64,000 nt of DNA from Ampullaceana balthica. Lineage: Eukaryota; Mollusca; Gastropoda; Lymnaeidae. The translations under genes were made by a program, and so were the position numbers. The notes under the pieces are model-generated. The model saw nothing but the letters and a program-made list of their open reading frames with translations. It had not been told where the DNA came from and did no database searches. The stretch is from assembly GCA_944989445.1 (NCBI GenBank), contig CALYLW010000017.1, forward strand, positions 2,428,001-2,492,000. The letters run 5' to 3'. Shown here piece by piece: positions 1 to 28,800 of this stretch. Position 1 is the first letter of the stretch. Each line of letters opens with the position of its first letter.

Positions 1-546
1 TCTCTCTTACTAAAATGATTACAAGATATCTCTAAATTTTAAAAGGGTGCCCATTATAAAAAAACAACAACAAAGAATATAGAAGGCAAAGCTGTTCCTA
101 TTATTTGACCCTCCCTAAATGTCAACTTGCTTGACCCAAAATAACACTCTCAATGTTCAGGTGTAAGTATAAATAAGAAGATAACGGCAATGGATAAGAT
201 AACATAAAACAGAAACATAAAACTAAGTCGCTTACTCGATGAATCAGGGCAGGAGTAAAAATTGAAACACATTACAAAAAACTCAAGTTCTTTTACATTT
301 ATGTGGACTGAACTGTAAAGAGTTAAGTCAATTTTGCTGTCAAAATACTAGCATAAAATGCCTACTCGTTCATGCTAGCACAATTCAATAAGATCTTTGA
401 TGTTCCACTCTCTGTAGACCTCTTTTATAAAAAACGCCATGTAAGAACATTGAATAGATTTGCGACCAAGGCTATTTGATTTTCCTCTGTGCTTGCAGAG
501 TTGTTTAACAAAATAAATGTCGTTGTTAGCAATGATGACTTCCATG
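1..546 (-). other. ena 3' untranslated region and downstream
   Basis: AT-rich sequence beyond the ena stop with no further open exon. I see no clear AATAAA on the minus strand, so the transcript probably ends beyond the window or uses a variant signal. Confidence 0.4.
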
Positions 547-18325
<17,779 letters not shown>

Positions 18326-18620
18326 CGCGGAGAGTGGTCCGTCCTTAAGTCCGTCAAGAAAGTTTCACTGTGACATCAAGGCCCGGGGAAGTAAAAACAA
18401 AAAAAAACAAAAAAAAACAGTTCTCAAACCGTTCGGGGTCGAACCGTGGATTTAACAGTTTCGTTAGTGCGGACCACAGTGTGAGAGCCAAACTCGATCT
18501 TACCGCATGTTCACCTCACCAGTGAGAATAACAAAACAGGAAGTCCACAGGACAAAGCTAACAGATAATGCACGAAGGATTCTCGCTTTAAAAACTGTAC
18601 AGACTGAACGCTTGCTCATA

Positions 18621-20230
18621 GGCTAACACATCGGGGAGAATGGCAATCTCGTGAACATTAATTTATATGTTACAGTAGTGACGCTAGTCTGTCATGCGGA
18701 GAAGTGTCCTGAACACATTTTTTAATAAAGATTTTAGGAATATGTATTGCATCGCTGTTTACTGGCGCTAAATCACAAATTAATGTCTGCGGCGTTATTG
18801 AATTGCATGAATCAACACCACTACATCCAATGTGTACTGTGTCATCAGAACACAAAGAGTTTTAACTTATCTAAAGCAAGCATCACTACAAAGTATCAGA
18901 CTCTTGTATCCTTAGGGCATCTGATTTGGGGATCTCAATATCAAGATTGTTTAAAATTATCTCCGATGTCACACTGTGTTCCCATCGCGACGTAAAGTTA
19001 AGTAGTAAAGCATCATGACTTGGCTGTTCTCATTTGAAAAGAATATGTCGTGCTGAGCTTTATACTTTATTCCAAACAAACCCCACAAACTTTCTCCAAA
19101 AACAAAACAGTTTTAAAACGGGTTAGCCAACATTTTCCTGTTTAGGAAAAGCGGACCACAATAAAGCAAATCTCCTGGAACGAAATAAGTTTGAAGACAC
19201 CCTGTCCGAAATGACACCAAACGTTCTCGGCACCAGTAGCTATCCTGCTGTCGTGGCACCGTAGACAACGTTAACAAAAATGCATGAATCACGCCAGTAA
19301 TTTTCGACGGCGTGAAAGTCAAAACGGTTTGAGTTGAGGCAGGGCGGGGATGTGGGGGAGGGGTGTGAATCCTTTCATCGTAGAAAATGTGTTGGTGGGG
19401 TGTGGGGGAGTCCCACCGCAATAATTTTACAGGCTACGCTTTCGTCATTACATAAGTAAAAAAGAAAAGAAAAGAAAAAAAGATGGTTATTGCATGGACA
19501 GCGGTAATCAATTTACTCAATATGGACAGATATCTCAAACAACCTTAAGGTTTTAAGTATGAAATACAATAGCAATGATAATGGTTATTGTTAGTCGAAC
19601 ACAAACGCCCCTTACGTTGTGTGTTTATTTCTATTTATTTTTTATTTGAAGGGAAAGGAAAGATAAAGAAAATCTTTGAGCGATGATCACATTATGTAGC
19701 CCTTCTCTCCATGTTGTCTGCTTCAGTGCCACGACGAGCCCCGAGCAGTTCACAGAGACGACACATTTCACAGAACACACGGTATGGAGTGGATGTACGA
19801 GCGTGTGTGTGTTGGGGAGGGGGGCGCCACCATGGCTCAAACCCCAGAGATGTACGTATGTACAGGGTGGTGATGTAAACGTGGAAGGGCTGCGAAACTC
19901 TTGGAATGAGCAGATGAAGGCCAGGTGAAGTTCGCAGAAAAAGCGACCCCCGCCCCCCCCCCGCACACACAAAAACACCACCACAATGACTTCTTTTTAG
20001 TCAATACCCACCCCCCCCCCAAATTAAATTCTCGGGAAGTCAGTAAAACAGTAATCTACAACAAATTAAAAAAAAATTAAGTGGTCTGTTTAGATGCCAG
20101 TACATATATGGACTTGCAAATGGAGTTGAAACTAATAGACTGAGTTATAATGAAATAACTGTTAACAATTATTAACATTCAAATAACTATTTTCACTGTG
20201 ATTGCTGACATTTACTTGGCTTAGGCTTAA
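18621..20230. other. Intergenic, nothing identified
   Basis: Mixed sequence with short C or G runs. Reading frames here show no recognisable protein. Confidence 0.6.
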
Positions 20231-20235
20231 CATGT

Positions 20236-20695
20236 AATACTAACTACGAGATACGACCCGCGGCAAAGAACGAATGAGAGAAAGGACACAAACAGCAGCA
20301 CAAAGTAATGGGTGGGGGGAGCAGAAACAAACCTTTTTTTTAAATTAAAAAATAAAAAATGTTCACACTGGGGCTTGAACTCGGGACTTCCCGCGTGCAA
20401 GGCGAACGTGATAACAACAACACTACGAATTATATGTTATTCTGTGAAGAAACAACGCAAGAGGCAACGTTTCCACCCAACATGGAACACAATCTGAAAG
20501 GTTGGGCACCTGACATTAGTTGGGGTAAAGTAAAGGCGGCTGGGCATGACCCTCGATGGGGTGGACCGATCACAGTTGGCAAGCGTAGTGGGATGAAAAG
20601 AAAGGTAAAAAAAAAGGGGGGGGGGCATACGAGGGTCATTCGTCATGCTTACTTGCACATACTCGTTTAGGTGAAATATATATAGATAGACGGAG
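20236..20695 (-). repeat. Composite SINE-like repeat with tRNA-Val-like module, copy A
   Basis: Matches 37065-37615 in the opposite orientation over several blocks: ATATTTCACCTAAA, ATGACGAATGACCCTCG, GGCAAGCGTAGTGGGATGAA, the tRNA-like module (20360-20430), and GTGCTGCTGTTTG to CGGGTCGTATCT. The tRNA-like module has an A-box-like GTTGTTATCACG and B box GAGTTCAAGCC. Confidence 0.75.
20360..20430 (-). pseudogene. tRNA-Val-like module inside repeat
   Basis: Reads GTAGTGTTGTTGTTATCACG, then TTCGCCTTGCACGCGGGAAG, then a B-box arm. It resembles the D arm and backbone of tRNA-Val, but the acceptor pairing is poor and the anticodon loop reads TGC. It is repeat-embedded, so not called a functional tRNA gene. 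Confidence 0.6.
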
Positions 20696-20833
20696 TCAGT
20701 GCATAATCTCGGTGAATAAAGTCTATAAATATTTAAAATGATAAAGCCTGGCTAAAGGTACAATTAATTTTATTATTTAAAAAACTCTTGCAACTCCAAT
20801 AAACATAACATTATGTTTAAAGTTTATGGAATC

Positions 20834-21112
20834 TCATATTTAGTTCCCTTGTCAGACAATGCTGGTCTATGTGGCAAGTGAAGCTGTGTTCACAAGTTGC
20901 TATAGCTGGCATACAAGGAGATATTGTGGTTAGCATAATGCCCAGACGCCTTTACTTTACCCCAACTAATGTCAGGTGCCCATTAGAGATGGGTGGACTT
21001 AGGGACATCAATAGCAACGGGAACGAGCCCCTGCCTTTACAGAGGTTCCGACCCGAGACTCTCGGTATGTTAGCTGAGTATGCATGCCACTCGGCAACCA
21101 TGCCCCTTTTGT
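20834..21112 (-). mobile_element. tRNA-derived SINE, near full length
   Basis: Read on the minus strand it begins with GGCATGGTTGCCGAGTGGCA (Leu/Ser-type A box), then CGGGTCGGAACCTC (B box), then a body with CCACCCATCTCTAATGGGCA and ACATTAGTTGGGGTAAAGTA, and a tail related to the SINE at 60883. The body core also occurs near 28560 and 20510. It resembles broadly conserved metazoan SINE cores, from memory only. Confidence 0.72.
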
Positions 21113-22125
21113 TTTAACAATATGCCCTGCCAAATGACTTTGAACTTGGATGCTATGCAGCACTACGTATAATATGAATAATTAAGTAGAGTTTAGGATC
21201 ATTAAAAGTCAAATCCCCGCGTCTATTTTGGCTTCCTTTTTAAAAAATTTCAAGTCAAGTCTGATGGCTTTATCAAATATATTATGCATCATGAAAACAC
21301 CAATGTACAGACTATTAAGATTAAAAGGTTTAAGTTTATTTGTTACAACACTGCAAAAACAGACTGAACCTATTAGGTTCATCCATTTCAAAATATTGTT
21401 CAATAGTAAGTCAATACTAAATAAAAAAAATTTAAAGGAAGGAAATAAAATGATTAACTGTAAAAATAATGAAATTTGGACAAACCCTAAGTGACTTTAC
21501 TTTAACTACTCATTATTGATGTGAATGTATTGAGTAAAAACATGATAAAAGAAAAATTGTAGACATGCAGCATACATTTATTGTGACTGTTTTTTAAAAA
21601 AATGTTTGTTAAATTTTAAAAAAATTTATGTACACATACTTCAAGAAGATGTGTAAAGAAGTTGTTATCTCAGAAACGCTTAACAAATTGAAACTTGACA
21701 TGAGATGTTAATTAATATCAGACTGCAAAAACTATATCCTGGCTGTGAACATTAAACAAGAAAATGTTCAATTATAACAGGATTGCACTCTAATAATATG
21801 TTTTTGTTGTCCAACTGCTGTTTGGTTGGCTTAAAAAATTATTTTAAAAGCCATGTAAATATTTTTGGGGATTATCTATACAGCATTCTGGTTGTGACTC
21901 ATCTTCTACATATTCTTTTGGTCTGAGACTTAGTCCCTTAAGGCCTTGACTAATACCTGGGCAACCTGCTTCATCTGCTGAGCAGTGCCATATAACATTG
22001 TCTTCACGTGGGACTCTTTTGCCTCCCTAACCTCCCCCGCTATGTCTAGCGCTGGACACGAAGTTAACAGGTGCAGTACTGTTAATTGTTTGTTAAATTA
22101 GTACTCTATTGCAAGGCTGTAATCA

Positions 22126-23570
22126 CATACAAGCAGGGTTGTTAATATTGCAATATTGTATTGGTAATATTGCCAATACTTTTTTAAGTATTGGGACGAT
22201 ATTGCAATACTTCTTGAAATTTGATATTGGTATATTGCCAATAATTATTTTTGATATTGGTATTGATTTTTAACCAATACTAAAAGCAATATTCAATAAA
22301 TTCTCTACAACATTGGTTGTGAATAAAGCTGAATATAATAAATTTTTCTTTGGTGTCGCCATCTTGCGAGTGACATTGCCAAACAATTTTTGAATGAGAC
22401 TGATCAATGAAATGAATGATAATAGAAATCAAATCAAATCTCCATTAGCTTCATGTCTTTTGAATGCCATCGATAGAAGATTTTCAAACATGTTTGACAG
22501 CATTGATGCTCAGCTGGCATCCGTTGTACATCCCAAATTCAAGTTGGACTGGATAGATGATGATTTACAGCGTTCGCATCTTATTGAAGCACTGAAGAGA
22601 CGCGTTTCACAATCACTGTTGGTTGCTCCTACTGATGATCAGAAAGCAACATCGGCTGCTGCTGATGGTACAGAAAATCAGCCAGACTTCTTCGCTGGAT
22701 TGTCAGCCAGACGACATCGTGTGAATGATTCACCTGATGTGAATCAAGAAATTAATAATTACTTGGCAGACACTTCAGACAGTATTGCATCATTGGATGC
22801 CTATCCACATATCCGTAAAATATACATAGACCTGAATACAGGACTTCCTTCAAGCGCTGCTGTTGAAAGGTTGTTTTCATTAGGAGGACGAGTATTTTCC
22901 CCTCTTCGTTCACGACTGAGCAGTGCGCATTTTGAAATGGTTACTTTTCTTCGCCTGGCTAAGTGGTAACGGCCAAATAGGTGGCGTTACCCTGTGAACT
23001 CTACTAAAATTCATCGTTAGTTTTCCAGATGTGATGCAATCCACTGACTCGGTCTGACTGTTTTTACTATAGTATGATGTTTAACCGTTTATGTATCATT
23101 TGCTTTTCTATGACAGTCATTTGCTTCATTCATCCATTCCATCCATCCATTCATTCATTCACAATATGTGTACAGTATACATATTAAAAATCTTGTTGCT
23201 TAAGGACGTTAAGGTATGCCGACTTATTTAATATGTTGTCAAAGACTTTTGAATGCTTTGAGGAAAACTGATGAAGCAAGTGTTAACTATTGAACAAAAT
23301 TTGGTTAAAAATACATTGTCTAAATTAGCCCAAAATGTTGTTATCGTTTATCGATGTAAGTGATATAGAGCGATGAATTACGTATTTGCATTTTATTCGT
23401 CGAATGACACAAATATTGGTATTGGTAAGGCAATAATAAATAAATATTGGTATTGGTATTGCAATACTGGTTTTAAAATTGTATTGGCATTGGTATTGCC
23501 AATAGATTTTACAGGCAGTATTGGTATTGCCAATATTTTTTTTAGTATTGTTAACAACCCTGCATACAAG
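22126..23570 (+). mobile_element. hAT element 22134-23562 with exact 8-bp target duplication
   Basis: CATACAAG flanks both sides (22126-22133 and 23563-23570). Termini are CAGGGTTGTTAA and its reverse complement. Subterminal regions are full of TATTGGTATTGCAATA-type repeats. A truncated transposase frame lies inside (22394-22969). At 1429 bp it is an internally deleted copy. Confidence 0.93.
22394..22969 (+). pseudogene. Truncated hAT transposase (C-terminal dimerisation region)
   Basis: A 191-codon open frame ending GRVFSPLRSRLSSAHFEMVT and FLRLAKW, with the SSAAVERLFSLGG motif typical of the hAT C-terminal dimerisation domain. The BED finger and most of the RNase H-like catalytic core are absent, so it is probably inactive. 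The ATG may simply be an internal methionine. Confidence 0.85.
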
Positions 23571-25813
23571 ACAACCTGAAGTGGCATCTAAAAGGTTTTT
23601 GCATACAACATTTTGCAGCACAGATTTCAAGGGTTATAACATTATTTTATCTAATTAAAAGTCTGTGAGGGTAATATTTTAAAAAAATTAAAAGAACTAA
23701 AACTTACCTTGTCATTTCTGTAATGGTAATTTATTTCCAATCTTTGTCTTGGCGTAGGGATTTTTTAAATATATATTCCGTTTATTTCAGAAGATATTTG
23801 TATTACTTCTATCACAATAATCCTGAAGACTTTTCTTTAATCAGTCATCCATTTTAATGGCTTCACTGAATGGAAAATAATAGAATCATAGAATCATAGT
23901 CTACTGCATTCAGCTTCACTGCTAAAAAATTGTAAGCTTTCCATAGACAGTTATTTCAAAAAGTACAACTGTTCACAAAACAAAATATTCCTGGATAATT
24001 TTTAAATGTAAAAATAATCAAATGTACTCTACAGAATATTTTATTTCAGGATCCTTAAAATTGAGAAGCTGCAATTAAAGTAACTATTAAATGGTTATTT
24101 TGTATATAAAGTTCAGTTCACATTAACTTTGAGAAGTGAAATAAGTTGACAATCTATAATCTATATTTTTTAGAACAGGGTAGTTAATAAAGTATATGAG
24201 TCTGTCTGATATCAGTAAGTGTCCACATACCAATACTAATTTTTAAAAAAATAGACAAACAATTAACCATCAGCTAGTAGTAGTAGGAGTAGAGAAGCCA
24301 GGCACAGGTAATTTTATGCAGCTAATATTAGTATTTTAGTCAAATAATTTTTATTTCATTTATAAAGTATGTGTAAAGTTTTAAGGGTATTAAATAGTAT
24401 TTATCTTTCCTTCTATTTTATTTAATGTAGGAAATCAGCAGTTAGATGATTAAACAATGTATTCTGAAAAGTGTATTCCTGTCAACTGCAGAAAATATTT
24501 CAAAGACAATATTGGTTTAGGAATCTATTTGAATTATTGTGATTTTGTAGAAAATATTTCCAGTTAAAACAGAGAAGAGCTACTCAGACTCAGAGCTCTA
24601 AACTAAAGGAAATATTAATTACTCTAGACTCTAGAATATTATTGACATGTGTAAGTAATCATGAAATATAATTAATATTTTCTTACTTTCTTAGGATTTA
24701 AGTAGTAATAATTCATACGATTGAGCCTGAGAGTGGTACAGTGGTACTGGTAGACAAACAAAAATGTTCAATGCATTCAATCAGCTTAAGCCAAATGAGT
24801 GAGAATCTTTAATTATTATCTTAATCTTATTATACTTATAATTATTATATTATTTTAATAGTAGGATAGGATGGGCATAGACATAGGCAATAGGCCATGG
24901 CCATGGCATGGGTCAAAGCCTACAACTACAATAACTAATATTAACTAACTTTAATGATAATGACACCTTGCCTTGAGTGACTTACTCTAACTAATTCTAA
25001 TTATGCCTATAAAATAACAACTCTGAATTCAATTAATATTGCAATAATAATATAATGAAATGACAATACAAACTCATTAAATTTTGTTACCCTAACCGTA
25101 GGGTTAACGTAGGGTTAACGACTTGTCATGTGATAAAGATGTTAAATTCTTGTAAAATTATACGTAAAGTTTGCACTACTACCAGTCAAACTTGCCATAC
25201 AACTTAAATTAGAATAGAGTAGCACTGGCAGTAGCAGACACAGTACAGACACATTTTACAATTTTTTAACATCAACACCACAATCACAACTTGGTCTTAG
25301 TCTAGTTTAGTAACTTAGGAAACTATTTCAATTCTGATAATATACATTTTAGTGTTATTAATTTAAATTATAAGAAGCAGAAACCCAGTCTTTATGCACG
25401 TGCATTGCATAAATTTCTCCATAAACAAATAATTACTAACTATCGTGTTATATCTCAGGATAAGAAAAACCGATACTGATTAGATGAATCAGTCGGGAAG
25501 ATAGCTCACTTCCTACATTGACGCCATAGTGGGAATAAATTTACTGCAACTTTTAATTGAAAGAATTTATTTGAATCTGTGAACTTAAAATATATAAAAC
25601 ACGTTTTAATAATATTTTACATTTTTAAATCTATTAAAATATTTTTTAAAACAAGTTAAGATAAAATAATAGATTATAACATTTTCCCCGGGATTGACAA
25701 AACGGATGTAGACTCCTGTCTTTTGTGTACTAAGTGTACTTTTTTTGAATAAAAGAACTACAGGACCATATTGAAAGAATTAGACATTGGAGATCAGTAC
25801 CATAAAAAATAAA
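23571..25813. other. Region upstream of SRP9
   Basis: AT-rich intergenic sequence. The last few hundred bases should include the SRP9 promoter and 5' UTR, but I see no specific motif. Confidence 0.5.
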
Positions 25814-25885
25814 ATGACGTATTTTACGTCATGGGAAGAATTCGCTAAAGCAGCTGAACGGTTGTATCTCGCAGATTCATTGAAA
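25814..25885 (+). CDS. SRP9: SRP9 exon 1
   Basis: Twenty-four codons, ATG to SLK, with donor GTAAAT. The open frame runs on past the donor, but that extension has no resemblance to SRP9. Confidence 0.95.
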
Positions 25886-28800
25886 GTAAATCAAAATAAG
25901 GGTAGTCAAAATAAGAATTGCATATTTAAAAATCGAAGTGTCTACAGACACCGCGGCGGTGCACCCAGCTAAACCGTCGTCCTTGGCCTGCTTACACCGC
26001 CGCGGTGTACCTAGCTAAACCATTGGCTTTGGCCTAGGTACACCGCGGCTAAAAAAATGAGATGATTTCACTATATTTAGGCTAAAAGTGTGTCATCCCT
26101 ATGCAAATAAACAGTAGACCTTAAATAATTAATGTATCTATGCAATTGTTAAATTACTGAATGTTTAAGAAAGCTATTTTGGTCACCATTCCATCATAAT
26201 TAGTTATAACTTTTAAAAACCAACTTATTTCATGAGCAGTTCCAGGTGAATGGTAAAGTGCAGTGAATTAGCGGTTACGTAGGTGGTGTCGGGTTCGAAT
26301 CTCTGTGATGGAATACATTTTTTTAAAATTGTTATTATTTTAATTTTAAAACCACAATGTGGGTGCTCGCAAATGGAGTTTTATAGTACGTGCATATCCA
26401 AGTATCAATGAAGCATTCACAAAAAAAAAGCCTGTCTTATCTTTTGTGTTACAGACTCTCCTTCTATTTCTACACAGTCTTACGCCTATGCATGCTTTAA
26501 TATTTAATGGATTTATGTTAAGTATTTCATTTTTGTTAGAGTTTTAAATTTTTAAAAATGATTGTATGTTGGATTTCGTAGATAGTTTAGGCGACCCATT
26601 CCATACCCAAATTCGAGACGGGAACGAGAATCGGTATGAGTTTGTTCTTGCATACGGCTAGGTAAAGGTGTTTCTATCACCATCGCTATGAGTATGAGTA
26701 TGACCTTTATGTTTAACAAAAGGATTGTATTAGTATTAGATTATCTCTTTGACTAGCTAACTTTAAAAAAAGTGTAGAACACGTTGTTTTCCACCGGACC
26801 CCTCCCCCATTATAATAATATAGGTAAATACACCCCCCCCCCACACACACACACAAACACCAAAAGAAAAGGGAAATTAATTTCAATTTTTATTTTTAAA
26901 ATGTGTATTCATTCAAAGATATTAACAATTACATAATATTCAAATATTTACCTTATACGTAAGGGGCGAAGAAAGTGATTTTAATTTATTTCATTTTCAA
27001 ATAGAAAATACGTTGTTTTTTTGTTGTTGTTTTTTTTTGGGGGGGACAGCTCTGTGACGTCATATTGAAAAAAATGGGGGGGGGTCTACATTTTTCTGAC
27101 GACATGTGACGAGGGGGTGAAAATCGTCAAAAATCGCGTGACGTTATTTATGGACATTTTTTCACTGGATTGACAAATAAGATAGCCTACACGCACAGGT
27201 TATAATTTGTTCAGGTAGACTGTCACTAGTAGACTAGTATATAATCTTAACTTTAAAATGTATTTGTTAAAATGGTACTTGTTGATAATTATGTCAGTTT
27301 CCACAGCCTGAAAGAGAAATAGTGGCGTTCCTCGTTGCCGTTGAATGAAGAAAGATAGGAATAGGGGGGATATGAAGAGTCGAAGATGATTGAGTATCAT
27401 TTTGCAGAAACATAAATTTTGCGTTGAATGGACATTTTATAATCACTTTTTAAATCTAAATAGTTTTGAAATTTGAGTATTGGCAAGCGATTTTTACCTC
27501 CCCCCTCCGCCTTGTCAACATCTTGTCAAACTTCCAGAGACCCCCCTATAAACATCACTAAATACATGGTGAACATAAAAATTAAATAAACTTGGCAAGG
27601 TGTTGTAGTATTATCATTCAATATCAATAAAACTGTCTTATCCCTATAAAGGACCTAACTCTAACAAAATATGAAATTATTACTGGTATTGCTGATAAGT
27701 GATAGCCATAGCTTTTAGTTTAAGTTTAGCCTTAGCAACTAAGCACACTTACAAATTTAAACCAGTAAATACAGAAAGATTGCCAAATAACTTATACTTT
27801 TTAGCTAATGCGTAATTTATTCACATCTATGCTTAATTATTGGTAAGGTATCATTTTCTATTAACTTTTATATAATATCTATTTTTAACCGCGGTGTACC
27901 TAGCCCTGACACAATGCGTTGGCTAGGTTCACCGCCGCGGTGTTTCCAGCCCAAATCTCGTATTTTGGCTAGGTCCACCTTTAAAAATATCTTTGAAATA
28001 ATAAGTTATTTCTTATCATATCTTATCTATACACTATACACAATCACTATACACTCACTATAATACTATAATAGTGACACTCACTATACTATTATACAGT
28101 ATTTCAGTATACAGACGCTCCTTCTATGCAGAAGATAATTGCGTCCACAGACCATGACAGATGATCTGTTGGCAAGTGATGCAGCGTTCACAGGCCATGG
28201 CATTCGGCATTGTGGGTTCCATGCATTACCCAGCCGCCTTATCTTATCTTATCTGTTTACAGACGCTCCTTCTATACAGAAGATTATTGCGTCCTACGCT
28301 TATCTATGGTTTGTGTTTAGTCCTGCATTTTTATTAGAGATTTAAATGTTGATAAAGTGTTGGTTTTCCTGGATTCTTCAGGCAACCCATTCCACGCCCG
28401 AATTCCGGACGGGAAGAAGGAAAACTTGTATGTGTTTGTTCTTGCATACGGAATAAGAAAGGTGTTTTTATCCTTATGTCTATCTGAGGGTTGTATTAAG
28501 TTATCTTTGTGTTGTATTTCTAAATTAGAATTAATTGCTTTATGTATGATAACTAGTGTTAGGTACCCATTCGGAGCTGGGTGACTCAGGGACGCCCTAG
28601 GCCCCGGGAACAAATCCTTGCAGTCACATGGATTCGAACCCGTGACCATTTAATTTTGCCTGCTAATTAAAATTTAATTAATCACAGAGTCTGTCAGTGT
28701 CTTGAGACGCCTTGATGACGAGTGTGTGTATACTTATACAGTGTAATAATAGTATAGTAGTATAAGTATTTTATTACCATTTTATTATTTTAGCTAGGTT

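Noticed and set aside
25886..25972. Extension of the SRP9 exon 1 frame past the donor
   Set aside because: Good donor at 25886 and a perfect in-phase exon 2; the extension does not resemble SRP9.
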